Below are positions 1 through 5,549 of a stretch of 5,601 bases of DNA, in pieces. The notes beneath the pieces are model-generated. The model was not told the origin of the DNA. It ran no database searches and saw nothing but the letters and a program-made list of their open reading frames with translations. Where the stretch lies: positions 1 to 5,601 of the forward strand of contig JAATGO010000100.1 of NCBI GenBank assembly GCA_015654605.1, given 5' to 3'. Numbering within the stretch: position 1 is the first letter of the stretch; each line of letters starts with the position of its first letter. The translations under genes and the position numbers were made by a program. Source of the stretch: Betaproteobacteria bacterium (GTDB lineage Bacteria; Pseudomonadota; Gammaproteobacteria; Burkholderiales; Burkholderiaceae).

Positions 1-222
1 CAGCGAAAAGAGCAGGAATATCACACCCAATTCAGACAGAATATGTACCGTTTTTTCATCCTGAATCATCTCGAATGGCGGCGTGTGCTGACCAATGATC
101 ACGCCCGCAACGATATAACCCAACACAACAGGCTGCTTGAGGCGATGAAAAATAATGGTGACCACGCCCGCAATCAACATGATGACGGCCATATCCTGAA
201 TAAAAAACTCAACTGCCTGCAT
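1..222 (-). CDS. CPA2-family cation:proton antiporter, N-terminal part (cut by window edge)
   Basis: The minus strand from ATG at 222 is open to the window edge, giving 74 residues with no stop. The product begins MQAVEFFIQDMAVIMLIAGV, then has the stretch HRLKQPVVLGYIVAGVIIG (about residues 26-44), followed by IQDEKTVHILSELGVIFLLF. This pattern (R-x-KQP-x-VLGY-x-x-AG, then an ELGVIFLLF helix) is typical of the first two membrane segments of CPA2 antiporters related to KefB/KefC and YbaL, inner-membrane proteins exchanging K+ or Na+ for H+. A good Shine-Dalgarno, AAAAGGGG on the minus strand (231-238), lies 8 nt from the ATG and fixes the start. The rest of the transporter and any RCK/TrkA-N domain lie outside the window, so ion specificity and subfamily cannot be decided. 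It shares its strand with the Lrp-like gene but is 391 bp away, so it is probably a separate transcription unit. Confidence 0.85.
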   Translation of the reverse strand, partial: MQAVEFFIQDMAVIMLIAGVVTIIFHRLKQPVVLGYIVAGVIIGQHTPPFEMIQDEKTVHILSELGVIFLLFSL

Positions 223-613
223 GGTATTAACCCCTTTTATTACTAATAGCTATAATTATTACAGAGTCGCACACTTCATAGGTAATTTCTATCCATCATT
301 CCATAAAATTACTGCTACTTCTGTCATATTTATCCTATTTTCTGACTTATTGATCGATAAAGATGGTTTATTTGGCGCGTTAAAGCCACCTACAGCATAT
401 TCAATTTTTGCCAAACGACAAAAGTCTTCTATATAAAGAAAAAAGCATCTGGCTCTACTAGTTACTTTCCTTCGCTTATAGTAGTGTTGTCACGTTCCAT
501 TATGTTCCCTCTCGAACAGACAAATACTGTGCCATATATCTTACTACCGCCACTTTCTCCTGCTGCTGGCACCATCACATGTCTCACTCCTGTGTGGCAT
601 AGCTATTGCTTTC
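223..613. other. AT-rich intergenic region, no gene recognised
   Basis: This 391-bp gap separates the end of the Lrp-like gene from the start of the antiporter gene. Short open frames occur (for example plus 221-436 and 484-672), but none has a ribosome binding site, a recognisable product or a credible composition. The gap must contain the antiporter promoter, reading leftward, but I cannot pick convincing -35/-10 boxes. Weak symmetries are present: a near-palindrome around ATTGATCGAT (347-360) and CTACTA-N18-TAGTAG (455-484). I see no clear intrinsic terminator for the Lrp-like gene. Confidence 0.6.
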
Positions 614-1126
614 TCAACGCGAGGTACGCACCTGTGTCTCACTGTGTTTTTCATCAAATACAATCTGCGTGACAAATTTGGCTCTCTTCATCGGAAACCT
701 TGATTGAAAATGTCGCACATTGCCAGAGCCAGAAATGACTCGGCGGACAAATTGATAATATGCATCCATATCAACAACATGCACAACAAGAAAATAATCA
801 TATTCTCCAGAAACAAAGTAGCACTGCATGACCTCGCTTTCCCGGTTCATCCGCTGTTCAAATTCCCGCATGTGCTCATCAGACTGATTTATCAGCGATA
901 TTTCCACGAATGCCAACATGCCGTATCCCAGTGCAAATGGATCTACCATCGCCACTTCAGCGTGAATAATCCCGGCTTCTCGCAACTCGCGTATTCGACG
1001 CAAACAAGTAGGTTGTGAAATATGCAATTTTTCGGCCAGCAACCGTGTAGGAATCTGGTTGTCCTTTTGTAAGAAATTTAATAACTTACGATCAACCTTA
1101 TCAAGGGTGCGGTGGTGTATAACCAT
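614..1126 (-). CDS. Lrp/AsnC-family transcriptional regulator
   Basis: A 170-residue protein with the full Lrp/AsnC architecture. The N-terminus has the signature LDKVDRKLLNFLQKD (about residues 8-22). A winged helix-turn-helix follows (about 26-55: PTRLLAEKLHISQPTCLRRI, then a wing containing REAGII). The C-terminal RAM/AsnC alpha-beta domain spans about 65-150 and includes the effector-loop type motif SGEYDYFLVV (about 106-115). Family members usually have 150-165 residues and bind amino acids or related small molecules as dimers to octamers. I chose ATG at 1126 over an in-frame TTG at 1132, because the minus-strand GAAGAG (1135-1140) lies 8 nt from the ATG but only 2 nt from the TTG. The gene is divergent from livK, so it probably controls livK, its own promoter, or both. 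The effector cannot be read from the sequence. The C-terminal tail after about residue 158 is short and polar. Confidence 0.93.
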   Translation of the reverse strand: MVIHHRTLDKVDRKLLNFLQKDNQIPTRLLAEKLHISQPTCLRRIRELREAGIIHAEVAMVDPFALGYGMLAFVEISLINQSDEHMREFEQRMNRESEVMQCYFVSGEYDYFLVVHVVDMDAYYQFVRRVISGSGNVRHFQSRFPMKRAKFVTQIVFDEKHSETQVRTSR

Positions 1127-1183
1127 AATCAAAACTCTTCAATTCTGAAAGGATGTCTCTAAAAAAACCTTTGCAAGCAGTTT

Positions 1184-1220
1184 CTAATGTTGTACCGTCT
1201 ATGTTGTTCAGACACATTAG
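1184..1220. repeat. Inverted repeat CTAATGT-N23-ACATTAG
   Basis: CTAATGT at 1184-1190 and its exact reverse complement ACATTAG at 1214-1220 have centres 30 bp apart, close to three helical turns. The pair lies between the Lrp-like gene and livK, nearer the regulator gene. It could be two half-sites for a multimeric regulator. Seven-base arms in AT-rich DNA can also arise by chance. Confidence 0.35.
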
Positions 1221-1244
1221 TGCGATAATAAAACCAGCAAAATT

Positions 1245-1258
1245 GGTAAGTACTTACC
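1245..1258. promoter_or_regulatory. Perfect 14-bp palindrome GGTAAGTACTTACC, candidate operator
   Basis: GGTAAGT is followed directly by ACTTACC, giving a fully self-complementary 14-mer. It starts 86 bp before the livK ATG and 119 bp before the Lrp-like ATG, in the shared intergenic region. A gapless palindrome of this length is unlikely by chance in 204 bp and is operator-like. It does not match the E. coli Lrp consensus, so if the neighbouring regulator binds it, the specificity differs. Assignment to that regulator is inferred from position only. Confidence 0.5.
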
Positions 1259-1294
1259 TCACTATATCTGAATACCATACAAAACTAAGCATGC

Positions 1295-1311
1295 AATAAA
1301 TAGTGTTTATT
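1295..1311. repeat. Inverted repeat AATAAA-N5-TTTATT upstream of livK
   Basis: AATAAA (1295-1300) and TTTATT (1306-1311) flank TAGTG. The dyad lies 19 bp before the livK start codon, just ahead of its ribosome binding site (1320-1326). It could be a protein site or a weak 5' UTR hairpin. AT-only arms make it the least certain dyad in this region. Confidence 0.25.
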
Positions 1312-1330
1312 CAATTTACAGAGGGAATCT

Positions 1331-2473
1331 ATGAAACTCAAGTCCGCAATTATCCCATTAGCCGGAGCAATAGCATTGGTTTTCGCCGGCGCAGCCTATT
1401 CTCAAGAAGTTATCAAGATCGCTCATGTTGGCCCCCTCTCTGGCCCTAATGCTCATATGGGAAAAGACAATGAAAATGGTGCTCGCATGGCAATCGAGGA
1501 GCTTAATGCCAAGGGCTTCCAAATCGCAGGCAAACCCGTCAAATTCGAATTACAAGGCGAAGACGATGCCTCCGATCCTAAGCAAGCAACGTCAGTTGCC
1601 ACAAAGCTGGTTGATGCCAAAGTTGCGGCGGTCATCGGCCATCTGAATTCCGGCACCACCATCCCTGCTTCCAAAATCTATAGCGATGCAGGAATTCCCC
1701 AAGTTTCTCCCTCTGCAACCAATCCCAAATACACACAACAGGGCTTTAAAACCGCATTCCGGGTTGTCGCCAATGATGCTCAACTAGGTGCAGCGCTTGG
1801 TAAATATGCTGTCAACATTCTCAAAGTCAAAAATATTGCCATCATTGATGACCGAACTGCTTATGGTCAAGGCATTGCAGAAGAGTTCGCAAAAGGTGCT
1901 CAAGCTGCTGGCGCCAAAGTTGTTGCAAAACAATTTACCAATGATAAGGCAACAGACTTCAATGCCATCCTAACATCGATTAAATCCAAAAAACCAGACG
2001 TTATCTTCTTTGGTGGAATGGATGCAGTCGGTGGCCCTATGCTGCTCCAAATGAAGCAGCTCGGTATCGTTGCTAAATTCATGGGGGGCGATGGTATCTG
2101 TACCGGATCCCTGCCTGGCTTGGCCGGTGATGGGTTGATCGATAATGAGGTCGTATGTGCCGAAGCAGGTGGTGTTCCTGAATCAGAAAAGAAGGGGCTT
2201 GATGACTTCAAAGCTGCCTACAAGCAAAAATATGGTATCGACGTTGTCTATAACGCCGCTTATGCTTACGATGCGACAATGGCTGTCGCAGATGCCATGC
2301 AAAAAGCCAAAAGCGCCGTGCCTGCCAAATATTTGCCTGAGCTTGCAAAAATTCACCATCAAGGGATCACGGGTATGATTGCGTTCGATTCCAAAGGCGA
2401 TATAAAAGACGGTTCATTGACGTTGTACACCTACAAGGGCGGTCAACGTACTTTGCTGGCAGTTACTAAATAA
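1331..2473 (+). CDS. livK: ABC transporter periplasmic substrate-binding protein, branched-chain amino acid (LivJ/LivK) type
   Basis: A 380-residue exported type I periplasmic binding protein. Residues 1-24 form a Sec signal peptide: MKLK, a hydrophobic core, and an AYS motif with likely cleavage before Gln25. The mature protein opens with EVIKIAHVGPLSGPNAHMGK, the classic start of the Leu/Ile/Val-binding family. Expected features follow: GHLNSGTTIPAS (103-114), SPSATNP (126-132), DDRTAYGQG (173-181) and FMGGDG (250-255). By analogy with LivJ, Ser107, the 126-130 Ser/Thr cluster and Tyr178 line the amino acid site. Differences from LivJ as I recall it are GGMDA at 228-232 where LivJ has a Tyr, and Asp254 where LivJ has Glu. 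There are only two cysteines, Cys257 and Cys276, plausibly a disulfide. The ribosome binding site AGAGGGA (1320-1326) supports the start. The gene is monocistronic, closed by a strong terminator, with no liv permease or ATPase genes beside it. The exact ligand is uncertain. Confidence 0.93.
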   Translation: MKLKSAIIPLAGAIALVFAGAAYSQEVIKIAHVGPLSGPNAHMGKDNENGARMAIEELNAKGFQIAGKPVKFELQGEDDASDPKQATSVATKLVDAKVAAVIGHLNSGTTIPASKIYSDAGIPQVSPSATNPKYTQQGFKTAFRVVANDAQLGAALGKYAVNILKVKNIAIIDDRTAYGQGIAEEFAKGAQAAGAKVVAKQFTNDKATDFNAILTSIKSKKPDVIFFGGMDAVGGPMLLQMKQLGIVAKFMGGDGICTGSLPGLAGDGLIDNEVVCAEAGGVPESEKKGLDDFKAAYKQKYGIDVVYNAAYAYDATMAVADAMQKAKSAVPAKYLPELAKIHHQGITGMIAFDSKGDIKDGSLTLYTYKGGQRTLLAVTK

Positions 2474-2486
2474 ACTGTTGTCAACC

Positions 2487-2511
2487 ACATCATCCCTCTA
2501 GGGGATGATGT
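2487..2511 (+). other. Strong 3' UTR hairpin after livK (no U-tract)
   Basis: ACATCATCCC (2487-2496) pairs fully with GGGATGATGT (2502-2511) around a five-base loop, a 10-bp perfect stem starting 13 nt after the livK stop codon. No T-run follows, so it does not look like a terminator by itself. It may protect the 3' end of a highly expressed mRNA from exonucleases, or act as a protein site. The real terminator follows 8 nt later. Confidence 0.6.
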
Positions 2512-2519
2512 CACTATTG

Positions 2520-2570
2520 AAAAGCGTGTTCAACTGTGAGCACGCTTTTTATTTTATTTTTATTTTTTTA
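2520..2570 (+). terminator. Intrinsic terminator of livK
   Basis: AAAAGCGTG (2520-2528) pairs with CACGCTTTT (2541-2549). Inside, a T-G wobble and TCA/TGA extend the stem to about 13 bp around an ACTG loop. It runs into a long T-rich tract (2546-2569) interrupted only by single A residues. This is a textbook rho-independent terminator for plus-strand transcription. In the minus direction the same stem is followed by only four U residues, so it may act weakly for the convergent MocR transcript as well. Confidence 0.92.
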
Positions 2571-2640
2571 AGCAGAGCATTTCCCTTTCTCTCCCCTGCG
2601 CGTATGCATTACTCCTGTATGACTTTGTCTATGCTCTGCT
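2571..2640. repeat. 70-bp segment bounded by perfect 10-bp inverted repeats
   Basis: AGCAGAGCAT (2571-2580) and its exact reverse complement ATGCTCTGCT (2631-2640) flank 50 bp. The interior begins with a 16-base pure pyrimidine run (2581-2596) and contains ATGCAT near its middle. The segment lies between the livK terminator and the end of the convergent MocR gene (stop at 2659-2661). Options are a long-range hairpin in the MocR 3' UTR, a remnant of a small palindromic or MITE-like element, or chance. I see no target-site duplication and no coding potential. Confidence 0.5.
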
Positions 2641-2658
2641 AAATATGACGTTTCAACC

Positions 2659-4044
2659 TCAAGACATGAGGAGCCCAGCTACCCGTGGATCATCAAGATA
2701 TGTCACATTAAAACGGCACCATGGGGTCACCAGCCCTGTCTGCGGCGAGAAAATCGCTCCTGGCGCCAGAATAATTTTGCGTTCCAGCATCGTCTGTGCA
2801 AATGCGATCGAATCCGTTATCCCCGGCAAAGCCGCCCACAGGTAGAGACTCTGTTCATTTTCTTTGAATATTTCTGCCCCCAGCTTGTGAAGTACTTCAA
2901 TACCATGTGCAGTTGCATAAGTCAGTTTGTCCCGCAGGTGGCTGACATGCCGTAGATAATGTCCCTGACTCAAAATCGTGGCCAGAGTCCTTTCAGAGTA
3001 CTCACAGGTGCTAATGTGAGTAATGGTCTTGATATCGGCCAAGTCACTCGCCAACGTTGGATGACACGCCACGAAGCCAACGCGTAAAGCTGCTGATACT
3101 GATTTTGAAAAGCTGCCTATATAGATAGTGCGTTCTAACTGATCCAGTGCAGATAGCCGCGTAGCCGTACGTGGCTTGAAATCGGCAAAGACATCATTTT
3201 CAACGATAATCAGATCGTACTTCGCTGCCAGTTGCAAAAGCCGATGCGCCTTGGTAGCCGAAGTGTCGGAGCCAGTTGGATTGTGACCAACTGACTGGGT
3301 AAAAAAGAGCTTCGGACGCAAACTTTTCAACAACTGCTCCAACCTATCAAGGTCTGGACCATCATGTAAGCGTGGCACTCCCACAATCTCGGCTCCAGCC
3401 AGCGCCAGCTTGCCGAATAACATGTAATAGCCAGGGTCATCTACTAAAACATGCTGACCAGGTCGCACAAATTGACGAATCACCATATCCATGGCCTGAT
3501 TCGCGCCATGTGTCATCACAATTTGCCCGGGTGCTGCTCCAATTTCATAGGCAGCGAGTTTGCGTTGCAGCAATTGTCTCAAGGGAAGGTAGCCAAAGCG
3601 GCTGCCATAGCGAAACAAAGAATTGCTGGCACTACGCACTACATTGTAGTGTATCTGATCGACGCGAATTTCCTGAAGCCAGTCTACCGGAGGAAATCCT
3701 TCTCCAAGATTGAGGTGATCTGGTTTACTGATCAACTGTTCCCGAATCAGCCACACCATATCCATGGCACGTGCGAGCGTAGTTGGCTCATCATTGGCAG
3801 CATCCGTGCGAATATTCTCAAGCACAAAATAACCTGCACCTTGACGCGGCTCAATCAGCCCCGCCGCAACCACGGTATCGTAAGCACTAATCACCGTATT
3901 TTTGGAACATCCATAAGCTTTGGCAAGCTCCCGTATTGAGGGCAATTTTTGCCTGGCCGGTATCAAACCGTCGCGGATCTGGCGCGTCAAATTGGCAGCG
4001 ATGGTACCGGAAAGCGTTTTGCGCACGGGGGAATCTATGGTCAT
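2659..4044 (-). CDS. MocR-family regulator (GntR winged helix fused to aminotransferase-like domain)
   Basis: A 461-residue protein of typical MocR length. Residues about 1-75 are a GntR-type winged helix (LPSIRELAKAYGCSKNTVIS, then a wing with EPRQGAGYFV). A linker leads to a fold-type-I, PLP-dependent aminotransferase-like domain. Its PLP-site residues are present: VDDPGYY (about 201-207), NPTG with Asn255, the NDVFADF Asp284 that pairs with the pyridine nitrogen, SFSKS with Lys314 for the Schiff base, and Arg444 in CRFN for a substrate carboxylate. PLP binding is therefore expected. Relatives include GabR, PdxR, TauR and EnuR, which sense amino compounds through PLP. I chose ATG at 4044, with a weak TTGGAT six bases upstream. 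An in-frame GTG at 4086 would add 14 residues but has no ribosome binding site. The gene is divergent from mvaA with 221 bp between them, so mvaA control is the natural guess. The effector is unknown. Confidence 0.93.
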   Translation of the reverse strand: MTIDSPVRKTLSGTIAANLTRQIRDGLIPARQKLPSIRELAKAYGCSKNTVISAYDTVVAAGLIEPRQGAGYFVLENIRTDAANDEPTTLARAMDMVWLIREQLISKPDHLNLGEGFPPVDWLQEIRVDQIHYNVVRSASNSLFRYGSRFGYLPLRQLLQRKLAAYEIGAAPGQIVMTHGANQAMDMVIRQFVRPGQHVLVDDPGYYMLFGKLALAGAEIVGVPRLHDGPDLDRLEQLLKSLRPKLFFTQSVGHNPTGSDTSATKAHRLLQLAAKYDLIIVENDVFADFKPRTATRLSALDQLERTIYIGSFSKSVSAALRVGFVACHPTLASDLADIKTITHISTCEYSERTLATILSQGHYLRHVSHLRDKLTYATAHGIEVLHKLGAEIFKENEQSLYLWAALPGITDSIAFAQTMLERKIILAPGAIFSPQTGLVTPWCRFNVTYLDDPRVAGLLMS

Positions 4045-4110
4045 GACATATCCAATATATGCTGCGATGCACCACAAAAAAGGCACAGTCAGCCAACTGT
4101 CTGTTCAAAG

Positions 4111-4131
4111 TGTACCTTTTAATTAGGTACA
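4111..4131. promoter_or_regulatory. Inverted repeat TGTACC-N9-GGTACA, candidate MocR operator
   Basis: TGTACC (4111-4116) and GGTACA (4126-4131) are exact reverse complements around an AT-only nine-base spacer, giving a 15-bp centre-to-centre distance. The site lies 67 bp upstream of the MocR ATG and 135 bp upstream of the mvaA ATG. If the -10 at 4151-4156 is real, the dyad centre (4121) lies near -42, where a class II activator would replace a missing -35. A related TGTAACC occurs at 4145-4151, spaced as a near direct repeat of the left arm. Many MocR sites contain direct repeats, so binding by this protein is an inference. Confidence 0.45.
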
Positions 4132-4150
4132 GATGGCATATCATTGTAAC

Positions 4151-4156
4151 CATAAT
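4151..4156 (+). promoter_or_regulatory. Possible -10 element of the mvaA promoter
   Basis: CATAAT matches five of the six bases of the sigma-70 -10 consensus. At 16-18 bp upstream there is no -35-like hexamer (TACAGA at 4128-4133 is poor), and that position overlaps the TGTACC/GGTACA dyad. This would suit an activator-dependent promoter with a start near 4163 and a leader of about 100 nt. An alternative, TTGACT at 4215-4220 with TATCAA at 4242-4247, has an unworkable 21-bp spacer and would start inside the ribosome binding site. Confidence 0.35.
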
Positions 4157-4200
4157 TTCAAGCGTCGCTCTAGCGAACCATCCAGGAGACAGGGAGCCTT

Positions 4201-4218
4201 ATGACCTGCCAGTGTTGA
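4201..4218 (+). CDS. Possible five-codon leader ORF (MTCQC) upstream of mvaA
   Basis: ATG ACC TGC CAG TGT TGA is preceded by AGGGAG (4191-4196), four bases from the ATG, and by a second purine-rich AGGAG at 4184-4188. The initiation signal looks stronger than needed by chance. The peptide would be Met-Thr-Cys-Gln-Cys, out of frame with mvaA and ending 47 bp before its start. Its stop codon overlaps the first leader hairpin (4209-4222). It could be a regulatory leader or simply a fortuitous start. There is no homology argument for a peptide this short. Confidence 0.22.
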   Translation: MTCQC

Positions 4219-4237
4219 CTGGGACGGACACTGTCCG
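4209..4237 (+). repeat. Overlapping inverted repeats in the mvaA leader
   Basis: Three dyads share this stretch: CCAGT-GTTG-ACTGG (4209-4222), CAGTGT-N12-ACACTG (4210-4233), and the 13-bp near-perfect palindrome CGGACA-C-TGTCCG (4225-4237). The first and third can coexist; the second excludes both. In RNA this would be a pair of alternative folds just upstream of the mvaA ribosome binding site (4252-4258). In DNA the 4225-4237 palindrome is operator-like. A smaller dyad, TCGCT-CT-AGCGA, lies at 4165-4176. All stems are short, so folding in vivo is uncertain. Confidence 0.4.
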
Positions 4238-4265
4238 ACGCTATCAACCTAAAGGAAGATTCATC

Positions 4266-5549
4266 ATGGCAAGCAATTCCAAACTCCCCAATTTCCGTGC
4301 ACTCACTCCTGAGCAACGTTTAAGCAAAATTGTCGACATGGCGGGCCTCACCGCAGAGGAGCATCAGCTTCTGGCGCAAACTGGTGCGTTACCGCTAGAA
4401 ACGGCCAATGGCATGATCGAAAATGTCATCAGCAAGTTTGAATTGCCGTTTGCCATTGCTGGCTATTTCAGTCTGAATGGCAAAGAAGTCTTGGTGCCCA
4501 TGGTGGTGGAAGAGCCTTCCATTGTCGCAGCAGCATCATTCATGGCCAAGCTATCGCTCGAATCTGGTGGTTTCCAAACTTCAAGCACAGGCCCCTTGAT
4601 GCGCGCCCAAATACAGTTGGTTGGTATTACAGACCCTTACGGCGCACGCCAGGCTATCCTCAAGCACAAGGATGAAATTTTGGCACTGGCCAATAGTCGC
4701 GATAAAGTATTGATTGGCATGGGAGGTGGTTGCAAGGATATTGAGGTGCATATTTTCCCGGATACGGCGCGCGGAGCGATGGTAGTAAGCCATCTCATCG
4801 TTGACGTACGTGATGCCATGGGCGCCAACACCGTCAACACGATGGCAGAAGCGGTTGCACCAACAATCGAAAAAATTACCGGCGGCAAAGTACGTCTGCG
4901 CATTTTATCCAATCTAGCTGATCTGCGCCTGGCGCGTGCTTCTGTACGTTACTCGGCACAGACACTCAAGACCAAAGAATATTCTGGTGAAGATGTGATC
5001 AACGGCATTGTTGATGCTTACACTTTTGCAGCAGTCGATCCCTATCGCGCCGCCACGCACAACAAGGGTATCATGAATGGTATCGACCCGGTTATTGTCG
5101 CCACTGGTAATGACTGGCGTGCAGTCGAAGCTGGCGCACACGCTTATGCCTGTCGTAATGGACACTATGACTCACTAACCCGATGGGAAATCGCTACTAA
5201 CGGAGACCTGGTGGGTACCATTGAATTACCGATGCCAGTTGGCCTGGTTGGCGGTGCAACCAAGACGCACCCGCTCGCACGTTTGGCCTTGAAAATTATG
5301 GGAGTCACGTCGGCACAGGAACTGGGAGAAATCGCCGCGGCCGTTGGATTAGCCCAAAATATGGGAGCACTGCGTGCACTTGCTACCGAAGGTATCCAAC
5401 GCGGCCACATGGCACTGCACGCGCGCAACATCGCGTTAGCTGCAGGCGCCACCGGTAGTGATATCGACTGGGTTGTGCAAGAAATGGTCAAGGCGAAAGA
5501 TGTGCGTGTCGACTTTGCATTAACTCTGCTACAAAACAAGAAGTCATGA
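4266..5549 (+). CDS. mvaA: Hydroxymethylglutaryl-CoA reductase, class II (degradative type, NAD-preferring)
   Basis: A 427-residue class II HMG-CoA reductase that appears collinear with the 428-residue Pseudomonas mevalonii enzyme. It interconverts mevalonate + CoA and HMG-CoA; in P. mevalonii it works oxidatively with NAD+ so that mevalonate can serve as carbon source. Catalytic residues fall at the same numbers: Glu83 (VVEEPS), Lys267 (HNKGIMNG), Asp283 (GNDW) and His381 (RGHMALHAR, in the C-terminal flap). The ENVI segment (52-55), the cofactor motif [13 protein letters not shown] (183-195) and Arg261 are also present. Asp146, which favours NAD(H) over NADP(H) in P. mevalonii, is kept. There are no membrane segments, so it is cytosolic. 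AAGGAAG lies 7 nt before ATG 4266, and [10 protein letters not shown] aligns with the P. mevalonii N-terminus, so upstream in-frame codons are excluded. It is divergent from the MocR gene and overlaps the next ORF by ATGA. A biosynthetic role is less likely given the NAD-type residue and the regulator. Confidence 0.96.
   Translation: MASNSKLPNFRALTPEQRLSKIVDMAGLTAEEHQLLAQTGALPLETANGMIENVISKFELPFAIAGYFSLNGKEVLVPMVVEEPSIVAAASFMAKLSLESGGFQTSSTGPLMRAQIQLVGITDPYGARQAILKHKDEILALANSRDKVLIGMGGGCKDIEVHIFPDTARGAMVVSHLIVDVRDAMGANTVNTMAEAVAPTIEKITGGKVRLRILSNLADLRLARASVRYSAQTLKTKEYSGEDVINGIVDAYTFAAVDPYRAATHNKGIMNGIDPVIVATGNDWRAVEAGAHAYACRNGHYDSLTRWEIATNGDLVGTIELPMPVGLVGGATKTHPLARLALKIMGVTSAQELGEIAAAVGLAQNMGALRALATEGIQRGHMALHARNIALAAGATGSDIDWVVQEMVKAKDVRVDFALTLLQNKKS

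Larger units (their letters stand above)
1127..1330. promoter_or_regulatory. Divergent control region between the Lrp-like gene and livK
   Basis: This 204-bp AT-rich region must hold the promoters of both divergent genes. It contains three dyads, listed separately (1184-1220, 1245-1258, 1295-1311), and a near direct repeat, TCTAATGTTGT at 1183-1193 and TCTATGTTGT at 1198-1207, about 15 bp apart. I cannot assign -35/-10 boxes with confidence on either strand. TTGGTA (1243-1248) and TATATC (1263-1268) are too close together (14 bp) to make a normal sigma-70 promoter. Lrp-family proteins often bind several helically phased sites in such regions, which is consistent with this layout but does not prove binding. 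Confidence 0.55.

Noticed and set aside
221..436. Plus-strand 71-codon frame in the left intergenic gap
   Set aside because: Composition follows the AT-rich DNA, there is no ribosome binding site, and its start lies on the antisense of the antiporter start codon.
484..672. Plus-strand 62-codon frame overlapping the end of the Lrp-like gene
   Set aside because: It begins with GTG without a ribosome binding site, has a low-complexity unrecognised product, and overlaps the Lrp-like gene in antisense.
1127..1132. TTG start at 1132 for the Lrp-like gene
   Set aside because: Spacing to GAAGAG would be only 2 nt; ATG at 1126 has 8 nt.
3451..3939. Plus-strand 162-codon frame inside the MocR gene
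   Set aside because: It is antisense to a well-supported domain protein and has no recognisable motif.
4045..4086. GTG start at 4086 for the MocR gene
   Set aside because: No Shine-Dalgarno precedes it, and the extra 14 residues are not part of the GntR domain. ATG at 4044 gives a normal N-terminus.
4215..4247. TTGACT / TATCAA as the mvaA promoter
   Set aside because: The spacer is 21 bp, and the implied start would fall inside the ribosome binding site. A MerR-type long-spacer promoter was considered, but 19-20 bp is the usual limit.
4059..4265. In-frame upstream extension of mvaA (69 extra residues)
   Set aside because: It runs through the MocR 5' end and the control region, has no ribosome binding site and no family match. 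The homologous N-terminus and a good ribosome binding site fix the start at 4266.
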